From NCBI RefSeq assembly GCF_021730395.1, contig NC_069371.1:74802001-74866000 (forward strand): a stretch of DNA of 64,000 nt. The letters run 5' to 3'. The translations under genes and the position numbers were made by a program. Positions 1-11,600 of the stretch are shown piece after piece. Every line of letters starts with the position of its first letter. Positions within the stretch are counted from its first letter, which is position 1. The DNA is from Mercenaria mercenaria (taxonomy: Eukaryota > Mollusca > Bivalvia > Venerida > Veneridae). Below the pieces are notes generated by a model. The model saw only the letters and a list, made by a program, of their open reading frames with translations, did not search any database and had not been told where the DNA came from.

Positions 1-2100
1 CTATTGGCGCAACAAAAAAAACATTGACTCCCGCACGTTGACGTGAGTATTCTAGCGTTTTGACAGAAAAAAGCATATTAAATTAACAAAAATTTAAGCC
101 TTCGAGTGGTTACGTCTTTTGCACGGGTTTAGGGTTCAGAGGTAGGGAAGAACCACGAGGACGTAGTCGATAAATTACCCCGGGGATTTTTACCGATTTA
201 GGTAAAACACATCTTGCTAAACAATTGTTTGATTATTAAACCCTTAATCTAAAATATGAGATAAACTATAGTTACACCCTTTCTTGTTCGCAAAAAAAAA
301 AACGTTGACGTTATCGCACGTTAACGTAGTCATTTAGCGAGACTTAAAAAAAACAAAAATAAAAAGGTTATAAACTTAAAGGGGTATTCCATTTTCTGTC
401 TGGGAAACCTGTCCGAGTGGTTCAAGCCATTTGGGTTAAAATTTTACTTTCCCCCCGGGCCCAAATGGGGTTTGGGGTTTCCCCTTTGGGTGTATTTTTC
501 ATGTGAGGAAGCATGGAAAAGGTGGATATTTATCCGTCTCAGCGAAAAAAAAAAAAGGATTTGCCGTTTTTGTTTAAGGAGGTTAGTGTTTACGAAACAA
601 ATCTATCTCAGTCACTATTTGAAGAATAGCCGCGCTATTCTACCCCCCTGGCTCGGCGTCGGTGTTACATCTTGGTTTACGTTTTGCATGCAAGTATGTA
701 TAGCTACTATTTAAAGGCAAAGACATACAACTTTGAAATTTATTTCTAGCTTGACTATTCGAAGAATAGTTAGAGCTATTGGACTCACCCATCTCGGCGT
801 CGGGGGTTCCCATTTTATTTTTTTTTTGTATTAAGTTGGTAACTAGAACCCCTTCTAGGATGGGTGAAAAACCCCCCACACTTTTTTTTCTGTAAAGAAC
901 GGACTTTCAGTGCACTGTTCCTAACTCCGTTTGCTTTTATTCAAAATCATGTCCTTTTCCCGGGTAAGATTTTTGGGTTTTTTTTTTTATATGTAAAATC
1001 GTAAACTGGTACCTTGCACTCACTAAAGGGGTACACACTTGTTTTACTGTGATTTTTGTTTGCGGTGCATGGGTAACTAATATACTTTGATTTTCACACA
1101 CTTGTTCACTTCTAAACTAACAACAAAATTTCCAAAATACTTTGTCATTTTACAAAAATATGCCCCCTTTTCGACAAGCAATTTTTCGGTCAATTTTTAT
1201 TAACTGGTACCAGAAAAAAACCCCTAATTTGGGAAAGGGGCTGAAATTTACAACCCCGTTTCCTACGATGATCTGACATGCTTTTGAAGACTTCAAAAAT
1301 TTTTTTGCATTTTAAAAAAATATTATTACATTTTGACATTTTCAAGTCCCATAATAGACATTATTTTTTCTAGTTATTCCCCCCTTTTTTGGGGTTAGAA
1401 AATCCTTGTTAATTTAAACAAATTTTCTTCTCCCAAAAAATATAAAAGTGATTTTAAACTTTACATATGTCTTTGGAGTTTCCCAAAATAGTGAAAACAA
1501 GGTTCCATAACTCTAACGTTTTGGGCCCAATTATGCTTCCTTTTGGCCGCAGATAATCCTGGTTTGCCATCCAAGATACTACTAGTATCCCAAATCTTGT
1601 TCATTTGTAAAATTGAAACATGTTTCTTTGGGTTTTTAAAACTAGGGATAGCATCAAGTCCTAAACCTAAATGATTTTCAAAATTTTTTCCCCTTTTTTA
1701 ATTAAAAAACCCCAAAATTTGTTTTTGGTTTTGCAGCCAGAAACATCCCCAAAAAAAAATGCAGATTTCTAGATCGAAACTCAAAAAATATGCCAAATTA
1801 AGGGGAATATGTTTTGGGATAACAAACGAAAGTGGAGCATTTGCGTCTTAAAGAGACCTCTTATTCCTCATTTAATGCAAATGTGAAGTAATGCAAGTTT
1901 TTGATTTTATGGAAATTTTGGACTTTCCGGGTTTTTCGGAAACAGTGACGCCGAAACAAGGGATTTGCAAAAACAGTAGATCTACTCACACAGAAATTTC
2001 CGGATGACTTAACGGGTCCGGTACTTTCAGAAGGAAGGCATTAGAATGGATAGTTCTAATTCATTAAAGATCAAAAGATTTTGAGAACATGTTTATAGGT
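1..2100. other. Homopolymer-inflated, low-complexity region with no supportable gene
   Basis: Runs of A, T, C and G of 5-12 bases occur every few dozen bases, far more densely than in the rest of the window. Parts are recognisable as distorted copies of repeats found elsewhere. The text around 1-60 and 240-345 (gcacgttgacgtga and neighbours) matches 21888-22020 with homopolymers lengthened. The block near 745-815 (gactattcgaagaatag, then agctattggactcaccc) recurs at 2175-2215. Short open frames here show no family similarity. Either these are heavily diverged repeats or the base-calling or assembly is poor at this edge; I cannot separate the two from one sequence. Confidence 0.6.
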
Positions 2101-2171
2101 CGTACAACATTCATTATGGAATTACCAAAAGTATTATCTACCTTGTATCACTGATTAGTTTTCTGTTTGTT

Positions 2172-2640
2172 TTATCTCGACTATTCAAAGAATAGTAGAG
2201 CTATTGGACTCGCCCGTGCGTCGGCGTCCGCGCCGGTGTCCGCGTCCACGTCCCAATTTGGTTAAATTTTGTATATGTAAGCTGGTATCTCAGTAACCAC
2301 TTGTAGGAACTTCACACACTTATTCACTGTGATAAACTGACTTACATTGCACAGGTTTTATAACTCTATTTTGCTTTTTAACAAAATTATACCCCTTTTT
2401 CGACTAGGAAATATTTGGTTAAGCTTTTGTATGTAAGCTTGTATCTCAGTACTCACTAATGGGAATGGATTGAAACTTCACACACTTATCCATTGTCATA
2501 AGCTGATGTGCACTGTGAAGGTTCCATAACCCTGTTTTGCATATTTACAAGATTATGTCCCTTTTTCGACTTTTGTCTTCATTCAATTGACAAGGCTATT
2601 GAACAGTCGAGCGTTGCTGTCCTCCGACAGCTCTTGTTAA
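2172..2640. repeat. Dispersed element with short tandem core (two ~145-bp units)
   Basis: The element opens with ctcgactattcaaagaatag and a run of CG-rich gtcggcgtccg triplets. It then contains two diverged copies of a ~145-bp unit (key words ggtatctcagta, cttcacacacttat, ccctttttcgac). It closes with attgaacagtcgagcg, whose gtcgag is the inverted form of the opening ctcgac. It lies directly upstream of the first visible ZP exon, so it sits in an intron. Distorted fragments of the family appear at 615-900 and 9073-9300. Confidence 0.6.
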
Positions 2641-2675
2641 ATTTTAACTTTTATTTTCAATTATTGCATGAACAG

Positions 2676-5600
2676 TTGAGTACATTCTTGAAGTGACCAG
2701 CTGCACAGCGGAACCATATACAACGGATAATACAGATTTACTAGTTCAGCTGATCTCAGAGGGCGGGTGAGTATTTTTTTTATCTTAAGATATACCATGG
2801 AAATGCCGATATTGCAAGCAGTCATGTACGGAATTATGCACTGGTCACCATGCAATCTTGAGCAACTAAATGCTCTGCTATATATATAATATATATACTG
2901 TAATCATTTTTACATATGAATGATGCAAATAGAATATTTATCACAGGTTTGAAAAAAAGATCATTTAAAATATTTATTTATTTTATGCTTACTGGTGAAA
3001 TTCTGAAAAATATCAGTGAGATATTTCTCTATATCACTCACAGTGCCGAACTTCTTTTTTTTCTGATAAAATTATCTCCCTCGAAATATATTCATTAATT
3101 AACTCCCCTTGTTGCCTTTATAATTGCTGGTATCCTGTTATAATCCTAACATACAAGCCATACAGGAGACATGTACAGCTAGACAATCCTGTATAGGACA
3201 AGCTAGCTATAATAAAATTTGCAAAATAATAATAATGCTCTAGAAATGTTACCTTCAATGTTGGTTGCTTGGCCTGGCCTTGCCGTTATGTAGCTATATA
3301 GATACGTCTTTCCTCCACTTTTCGTCGGTTACTCACTATCGTATGGTAGATTTTACTGGCGACAGCGCATTTAGTTGGTTGTTGTCCTAGTTTATTATCA
3401 CAAGACATCAACTCAACCTTACGTAATATGCCAGCATTTTCGTCGAAATTCTTCCCCACCCAGCCAGTTGTGTTCCAAATTCCATCCTATTGTGAGGCTA
3501 TTCGTTATGCTATACAGCTCCTAGACCAATATTTCCATTAAATCCATGATGATATTTAATTCTGCATCTTGATTTTCCAAGGACTTTCGGATATTCCTCA
3601 ATTGTTTCCCCAGTTGTTGACGTTTTTCGGGTTGTTTTTTAATCTGACCTTCAGCGTTTGTAAACAAAGCAAGCTTCCGGTTATTTAACGAACTGACGGC
3701 ATTAACCGAAAAGTTTTAAATATGCTTACTTTACTACTGTCTATTGGCCGCGGACTGTGCATTTTTAACAAAATATTTTAAATGTAGTTTTTGTTTTCAA
3801 AAACAAAATGGCGTCGTGTTGATTTCACGGACCTAATCACCATTATTCGATATCAATGTGCCCGAGTGTCCATGGTAATTTAGCGGATGCATCATCTGTA
3901 ACACGGTAGCCTACATAATTCCTTATATCATCATGAAGTATTGGTCTTATTTGAACATGTAAGCATGTGATAAACAGAAAATTCGTTGATCTTCACCAGT
4001 TAGCATAAAATAAAAAGAAAATTTGTTTGTTTGCAGTGTGATATCAAAATACATGTATAGCTTCACCGATAAGGGAGACAATTCTGATATTTTCAATTGT
4101 CTCCGTTATCGGTGAAGATATATTTCGATATCACACTGCAAACAAACATGTAATCACCAAATGCAGTTGGAAAATATTACATTCACGATTTGCGTGCTAG
4201 GAAAAGGATGCATAATTAGAGTTATACATGAAGTGGCGAATTCGGGCTTGAATACAACGAAACATATATGGGCTCATAGTACATGCCTGGCCGGTTGTAT
4301 TATTTTGATCAACACGTACGTGTTTAAATTTGTGTCTCGTTACCAGCAGCCTGCAAACAAATGTCATTTGAGCCGCATCATGTGAAAACCAACATGGTGG
4401 TTTTGCGACCAGCATTGATCCAGACCAGCCTGCGCATTCGCGCTGTCTGGTCAGGATCCATGCTGTTCGCTAACAGTTTCTCTGGTTGCAATAGGCTTTG
4501 AAAGCGAACAGCATGGATCCTGACAAGACTGCGCGAATGCGCAGGCTGGTCTGGACCCATGCTGGTCGCAAAGCCACTATGTTGGTTTTCTCATGGCGCG
4601 GCTCATTTAATGCAGTTTCCAGTACAATTCGAAACATGCATCACTTGGCAAACAATGGTAATTATTGCTGAATTTATAGAGATATCAGAATATATTTTAA
4701 GATTAAGATTTACAAGTACCTACACACTTGTAAACGTATCTTTTTCACTGGCGGAAATGATAATTTGAAAGTCAGGCCATTCAGGGTAAAATTTATATAA
4801 AGATAATTTGACCTCAGTGCTATAAAGTTACTAAAATACATTGTGTTCTAAGCCTAAAATAATGCTAGAAAGTCACTATACGTTCTGATGTGTGTCGATG
4901 TAGCTTACAACATTGTAAAATCCAACCGAAAATGTTGAAATGATAAATAGGCCTTGCTTCTATTGAATTTATTTGAATATTTTGCATGAATTGTTGACAA
5001 CTATGGTACTGTAGCATTAGAATTTTACAGATGTATGGTTGACAGTGAACTGATCAGCAATTTTAAAGACAATTTAGATGGAACAGCTGTCGCAACGTTG
5101 TGGTCATTCAAATCCGTTTATTACGACACCATCTTGTTGAAATGTGCCGTCATAATTTGTCCTGGTGCGTCAAACGCGTGCAATGTAAGTACTTTAGTCT
5201 ACTTATAAGACCCTTTACACGTGCATGAAATTATACATCGAGGGCTTGGCGCAAAACTATTGTATCTTGTTCTTTATTTATATACACTTACAAATGTTTT
5301 GCACCAAGCCCTCGACATGTAAAATCTACAATTTTCAGGCTAAAATGAAAGTATCAAACTTTCACATTTTTAATTATTTTAACATACATATATATATCTG
5401 TCACTATGTCATATATAGGTATATTTTATCTTTGGTCATTAAACGTCGTTACGGTAGATATTATAAATAGTTTCTGTAAGAATGATAGGGACAGCAAACA
5501 ACAATCATTACAAAGTGTATTCTTCCGTCAAATCATCGAGAGCAGTCTGATTTTCTATACAGAAATAAGAGGGCTATTTACCCATTTCACTTAATAATAA

Positions 5601-6351
5601 AAAAAATACTAAAAATAAGAATCCTTGGCTGCAAAAAGTTTAACCATTTTCAACAATTGATTCATCAAATGCTGATTTTATCCGCAACTGAAGTAATTTT
5701 ACCATGTTCACTGCATACATAATCCGTAGGCTTACTCCAAGCAAGAGCAGTAGGTTGTTGTAACAGAATAAAATGCCCCCGGCCCCACCCCCGAGATTCC
5801 TGACCACATCATCGCATATGATACACCAGTATGGTATTGTCCAAGAAGCGAACATGTGAGCTAAAATAAATCAGGTCCCATGCAAGAGAAATACTGCATG
5901 TTTCTTTTTAATAATAATCACATTTTCATGCAGACGACATGTTCACGACTGAAAAGAGATATTCCTGACCGACCATACAGGCAAGCAGACGACAGCTTCT
6001 CGACAGTTGTAGAGAGTCGTCTACATGTAATAGATCACAAGTCTAGCGAAACAATGCCAGGTAATAGTTTATAGAATTTTTGATTTTCTTGGATAACAAA
6101 ATTTGGGAAAAATATGTATTTTTTAAGCTTTAGAATCGCCATTTATAATTATGAAACATTTAGACTTAAATGATTTCTACAATCCTTTGTTTATTTACTG
6201 ACAAATAGCAAAACAAATAATATTTCTAATAGCTTCACCATTTATACAATTTATTTTTTTTCATATACAATGTACATACATACTTGTTTCAGCACCTGAT
6301 GTTGTGGCGGTTGTAATGTTTCAACTTGTCGCAGTGCTTTTGATAAAGTAA
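2676..6351 (+). CDS. Zona-pellucida-domain protein, C-terminal four exons (5' part not found)
   Basis: Four exons join in consistent phase: 2676-2766 (phase 1 to 2), 5031-5184 (2 to 0), 5934-6060 (0 to 1) and 6293-6351 (phase 1, ending in TAA). Each is bounded by AG and GT sites (GTGAGT, GTAAGT, GTAATA). They encode 142 complete residues. The first exon reads like the start of a ZP-C half (VTSCTAEP, then LVQLISEGG). The second carries CMVDSEL, LLKCAVIICPG and ACN. The third has TTCSRLKRD, where the last Cys is followed by an RLKR furin-type site, as expected at the end of a ZP module. The last exon adds a ~17-residue hydrophobic tail (VVAVVMFQLVAVLLIK), which could be a membrane span or a GPI-anchor signal. 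ZP proteins form secreted or surface filaments after furin cleavage. The upstream ZP-N exons and signal peptide were not found and may lie left of the window or in the damaged first 2 kb. Confidence 0.85.
4022..4148. repeat. Fold-back (hairpin) MITE in ZP-gene intron
   Basis: The left arm (tttgtttgcagtgtgatatc, then cttcaccgataa and ggagacaat) is repeated inverted in the right arm (attgtctcc, ttatcggtgaag, gatatcacactgcaaacaaa) with a few mismatches. This leaves almost no unpaired centre. It has no coding capacity. Confidence 0.85.
4370..4604. repeat. Long palindromic MITE (GAGCCGC termini)
   Basis: Near-perfect inverted arms start with gagccgc at the left and end with gcggctc at the right. 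They run inward through aaaccaacat, ttgcgaccagcat, ccagaccagcctgcgcatt and ggatccatgctgttcgc. The whole unit would fold as one hairpin. The wording (gaccagcctgcgcat, ctgttcgc) loosely resembles the elements at 15985 and 41735. Confidence 0.85.
5229..5322. repeat. Short fold-back repeat in ZP-gene intron
   Basis: The arms tacatcgagggcttggcgca and its near inverse (gcaccaagccctcgacatgta) are separated by about 45 AT-rich bases. Confidence 0.75.
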
Positions 6352-6581
6352 ACAACAACAGAACTGTTTTGATCTGCATTTCGTAGTGGCATTTACTAAC
6401 ATTGTTTGCTTTTCCTGAAAAGTATGTTGTTAAAATTGTGTGCGTTTTGAGTTGTTTTGCTGCATTTACAGCATGTGTATTCTGTTGCCAATATATACAT
6501 ATTCTGTGCTGTCGTGCTGAGTTTACAACACTTGTATTCTGTTGACATTATTTGCAGTTCTGTGTTATCATGTTGATTTTT

Positions 6582-7641
6582 ATGCCCCCACTTTTGGGGG
6601 GAGGGGGAGTCATATAGATTTGCCCTTGTCCGTCCGTCCGTCCTTCCGAGAATGTTGTGTCGCGCCTAGCTCCAAAAGTATTTGACGTAGAGTCACAAAA
6701 CTTTACAGGAATATTGGACAGCATGTGTAGTTGTGCACCTAGGGTTTCGCGGATTCATTCAGTCATGTAGGAGTTATGGCCCCTGACTTTGTAAAAATTG
6801 GTCATTTTAGTGTTGTGTCGCGCTTAGCTCCAAAAGTATTTGAAGCAAAGTCACAAAACTTTACAGGAATGTTGGTCAGCATGTGAAGTTGTGCACCTGG
6901 GGTCTTGCGTCCGGATTCATCCAGTCATGTAGGAGTTATGGCCCCTGACTTAGTAAAAATTTGGTCATTTTAATGTTGTGTCGTGCGTAGCTCCAAAAGT
7001 GTTTGACCTAGCGTCACCGAAGTTTACAGGAATGTTGATCAGCATGTGCAGTTGTGCACCTGGGGTTTCGCGTCCGGATTCATTCACTCTTGTAGGAGTT
7101 ATGGCCCCTGATTTAGTTAAAGATTGGTCATTTTATTGTTGTGTCGTGCGTAGCTCCAAAAGTATTTGACCAAGAGTCACCAAAGTTTACAGAAATGTTG
7201 GTCAGCATGTGCAATTGTGCACCTGGGGTTTCGCGTCCGGATTCACTAAGTCGTGTAGGAGTTTTGGCCCCTGACTTAGTTAAAAATTGGTCATTTTAAT
7301 GTTGTTTTGCACGTAGCTCCAAAAATATTTGACCTAGATTTACCAAGGTTTACAGGAATGTTGGTAAGCATGTGCAGTTGTGCACCTGGGGTTTCGCGTC
7401 CGGATTCATTAAGTCATGTAGGAGTTATGGCCCCTGACTTAGTTAAAAATTGGTCATTTTAATGTTGTGTTGCACGTAGCTCCAAAAGTATTTGACCTAG
7501 AGTTACCAAAGTTTACAAGTAACTGGTCAGCATGTGCAGTTGTGCACCTGGGGTTTCGCGTCCGAGTTCATTCAGTATTGTAGGAGTTACGGCCCCTGAC
7601 CTAGGAAAAAAAATCATTTTAATGTCGTGTAGTGGGGGCAT
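6582..7641. repeat. Tandem-core element, about six ~162-bp units
   Basis: The unit contains gttgtgtcgcgc, tagctccaaaagtatttgac, tttacaggaatgttggtcag, gttgtgcacctggggtttcg and gtaggagttatggcccctga. Copies begin near 6654, 6815, 6975, 7138, 7302 and 7464. The array is bounded on the left by tatgcccccac and on the right by gtgggggcat, which are inverted copies of each other. A gtccgtccgtcc tract lies inside the left end. The layout resembles the oyster Pearl/CvA elements, which have a ~160-bp tandem core between short unique ends; this is a likeness, not a search result. Confidence 0.85.
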
Positions 7642-7734
7642 CTGTGTCCCATGGACACATTTCTATTTGAACATTTGTATTCTGTCGACATTTTTTGCAG
7701 CTCTTTGTTCTGCATAAAGCATAACGTATTGCAG

Positions 7735-8000
7735 GCATATATCCTATTGCTTTACAGAAAATGTCAATATATTGAAACCTGTTAGTATATTGCATGTATA
7801 TTGTCCTGTTGCTATACAGAGAAATTAATCTGTTGAAAATTGTTGGTATATTGCATGTATATTGTCCTGTTACTATACAGAGAAATTAATCTGTTGAAAA
7901 ATGTTGGTATATTGCTTGTATATTGTCCTGTTGCTATACAGAGAAATTAATCTGTTGAAAAATGTTGGTATATTGCTTGTATATTATCCTGTTGCTTGCA
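7735..8000. repeat. 61-bp tandem repeat, about four copies
   Basis: The unit (ttgcatgtatattgtcctgt, tgctatacagagaaattaatc, tgttgaaaaatgttggtata) recurs at 7790, 7851, 7912 and 7973, a constant 61-base spacing. The last three copies are almost identical. Confidence 0.9.
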
Positions 8001-10949
8001 TAAAACAATACATATATTTCTTTTAGCAATTATTAAAGACATTAATGTGATTGCAATTCAAGCATTTGTGTTTTATATCAACAAAATAGTAAAGAAAAAA
8101 CACACAAAAAACACTCAGGTCGCCCAACACAATATAAACGGAAAGTTTGCAGGCTACGTACCCTTGTCTTGGACGGAAATTAAAATGCACGCTACCTTCC
8201 ACGCCCTACAGATCCAGGTTGAGTTGAACTAAACAATTACACATGTTACAAGAATATAATAATATTAAGACACACCCGTAGGTGTATTCATATGGCGGTG
8301 TACATGAAACCTTCAGTGAGTGCAATTCAACGAAAAGCGACATTTGATAAACCGGACTTCTTCTATAGAAAATATAACTTTGATCCGACATACGGAACAT
8401 AAATAAGTAGCAAACCTATAATATAGGGACATGTTATAACATCTGCAGAATCCCGAGTATATATCCCACACGTTAACTCAAACGATAGCATGTTTGATAA
8501 TTATGATTTGTCTTCATTAAAACGTTTCAATACAGAAAATATTTTTGTTTAACATTACAGTATGCACTTAACTTCTATCATTGACAACCTTTTTGAGTTC
8601 AACTATGCATGACAACTATAACAATCAAACAATAATATAATAAATTGTCGTTTAAATTATCGTGCGGGAGTAGTAATCTTTTTTTATTGTTTGAAAATTA
8701 AGGGATTAAGAAAAGTTTCCATATACCAAACTTCAAAAGAGACAGGAAAGAATTTTTACAGAGGTAACATTCAAACCTGTTTATTAGAAATCACCCTTTG
8801 ACGAGACAGAAAGTCGTCTTTATTGGCTCGGCGATTAGATATACCAGTCTGTTAATGTTAAGATAAGTTCACTGTAGCCATGTGGTCTCTGCTGAGAGGT
8901 GATCTTAAGCAAAGGTTTGATCGTATACTGCTTTTAGATTTTGCAGAATACGAGTTTAAACTATTATCAAGTGACCTGGCAGTAAGTAGAAACAAAAGTA
9001 TTCCCCGGAGGGCCTAGGTATGACCGGCTATGCATTCAATAAATGTTTTATTACATGACTTCAGAAATATATTTAGCTCGAGCATTCGAAGAAATGATAT
9101 GTAAGTAAACTTGTGTTTCAGTAAACAATATTGGCTTCAAAACCTCGGTGATGATCTGACATGCAATGTTCAGGTTTCGTAACTCATGTCATTTGTTCAT
9201 AGTAACCCAGTACTAGTGGGAATCACGCATGAAACTTCGCACACATATCGTCATTTGACATGCAGTACAAATTTCTCAGACCTGCTTACTTTTGCTGTTA
9301 ATTCTGTATAAGAGATATACCCGTTAACTTCATATCCCATCTCCATACATCACGAGCATAAGCGATAATCAGTTTAATAATTTTAAAAATGATACGATAC
9401 TTTTAGCTGCCAATCTCAATAAACATGAAAGCTGTTATAATAAACTTTTCTCAACTTATTTCTTACAAAAATGTGGCGAAACACACATATTTGTTCAAAC
9501 CAGAGTCGAGGACATTAACATTTTCTATGAGGCCCACCATTACAATTAATGTCCCATAGAGTTTACTAACAAATATATCAATGCAAGGCTTTGACACAAT
9601 GTTCTGAAGACAAAAGCAAATACCTTCTCTTTAGAAATCTGTGTGGGAGAAACACGAAAATCCCTTTTAAGTGACCTGTTGACCTGCTACTTTTCTCCTC
9701 ACATCTGTCAGAATCAATAGTGTGTTGCATTTTTAAAAAATGAAGCGGTCCAGCCTACTTTTTGTACAAATCCGCAGACAGTCATTCAATTGGAAAAAAT
9801 TCCTGAATTTTCCAGCAATATTTTACCCCTTTCTCTTCAGTTACATCAGTTCTATAAAATTTAATTACTTTCAGCAGCTCGGGATATCTATTTTTACTCA
9901 CACTAAAGCTGTGAGCAAATCAATTATTCTCTATTCTCAATTATCAGAACAAAAACAAATTCAGTATAAGTTAAGACTATGTATTTTGACAGCAAATATC
10001 AAGTTGAAAAAAGAGGGTAAAATTACCAATCAATACCAAATAATATACGATACCATCTTAACATCTGATGCTAATTTGAAGGCTTATAACTATAACATTC
10101 TTAACCGCAACTGCAGTTATTCATAATTTTAACATGTCCAAAACATTGCGGAATGATACTTATTTCACTTGGGTAATGATTACATTTTACTCGGACTTTA
10201 TCATAGACTCCCTGTGTAAAATCTCAAACTTTCAACTAAAATAAAGGTATTAAATTGATATAATATTTCAATGAAACTTCAAAGTTTTGTTGTTTGTAGC
10301 ATCATCTGGGGCATGTGCAGTGAGAAATCTTAATTTCATTTCTAAAATAGTGTGATATTTATTTCTAAAGTCATTATAAGTTCATTGTAAATATACTTAG
10401 TTATACCCAAGTGGAAACTGGCAGATACTCGAAAATGCAGCTCTCTGATTGGTCAGTTAGAACCCCTAATGTACTGTGATGTCATGATAAAGTTATGAAG
10501 TGTACCCTCCTGTACATCCAGCATTCAATCCAGGTTCGTACAATATTTTTTGAAAAAATAATTCTGTAAAAAATTCTGACTTCATCAGTCTTGGCTTTGA
10601 TTATCTGTTTAGAGAAGAAAAGGGACATAATTATACAAAATTTGAATAGTCTCATCAGTTATCTCCTGTGAACAAAACATAGGGTCTGAACACAGACTAA
10701 CTAACTGTGTACTTAACAGTTTAAGGGAAATAAAGAAATAAATGAATGAATAGAAATAGAATTGTAAGACAACAGATTCATGCATACTTTTCTCGCCACA
10801 AGCAAGAAGTCAACAATACTTATCTCAAACAGACAGCAGTGGACATGACATCTCACCATAACTAAGCCACAATCACTCTATCACCAACATCAGATTCATA
10901 CATCTCTAAAACCATACTGTTAACTGGACATGTCATCAATTTGTTCCAC
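8001..10949. other. No supportable gene
   Basis: This is AT-rich intergenic sequence. Short open frames exist, the longest 128 codons at 9740-10126 (+), but they are Lys/Ile/Asn/Tyr-rich, show no family motif and lack convincing splice context. A diverged fragment of the 2172-2640 repeat family lies at about 9073-9300. Confidence 0.6.
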
Positions 10950-11600
10950 ATAACACAACTTGGGCACATAACCCGATGGTTACCACCCGTGTGTTACACG
11001 TAACGCAGCCTGGGCACATAACCAGATAGATATCACCCGTGCGAACCATCTAATACAACCTGGGCACATAACCCAAAAGTTATCTCCCATGTATTAAACA
11101 TAACGCATCCTGGACCCGGTTGTTCGAAACTTTAATCGACTGTTAAACTAACCGCCGGTTAAATTTTGATTCAAAATACTAGACTTGATGGGAAACACTA
11201 GTACGATGTTTTGATTTCATTGTAAAGATTTTTCAGTGTTCATAATAAATTCTTATCTCATACATTCGTTTTTCTAAGTCTTCTGAAATGTCGAAAAATA
11301 ACCCTAAAAGTTAACCAACCGTTAGCTTAATCGCCTGTTAAAGTTTCGAACAACTGGCCCCAGGGGAAATCACCCGTGCGTAAAACATAACGCGACCTTA
11401 GCACATAACCCGAAGGATATCACCCGTGCGCACAACAAGTTTTAATACAACGCAGCCTGGGCACATAATTCCGAAAGGTATCACCCGTGCGTTCCACATT
11501 AAGCAGTCTGGGCACATAACATAAGGATATCACCAGTGCATTCAACATAAAATCTGGAACATAACCAAAAGGTGATCACCCTTACTGACAAATTCACATA
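10950..11600. repeat. Diverged ~50-60-bp minisatellite, split by a MITE
   Basis: The recurring words cctgggcacataacccga, atcacccgtgcg and cacataacgcag appear about nine times with indels. The array stops at about 11112 and resumes at about 11364, on either side of an inserted inverted-repeat element. Confidence 0.8.
11113..11363. mobile_element. TIR element (MITE) inserted in a minisatellite
   Basis: The left end (cggttgttcgaaactttaa, then gactgttaaactaaccg) and right end (cgttagcttaatcgcctg, then ttaaagtttcgaacaactgg) are inverted copies. There is a ~170-base unrelated centre and no coding capacity. The superfamily is not assigned because no clean target duplication could be read. Confidence 0.75.

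Noticed and set aside
6582-7641. CRISPR-like array
   Set aside because: Units are contiguous ~162-bp tandem copies without unique spacers, in an animal genome.
9740-10126. 128-codon plus-strand open frame
   Set aside because: AT-driven composition (Lys, Ile, Asn, Tyr), no family motif, no splice context and no neighbour suggesting a gene.
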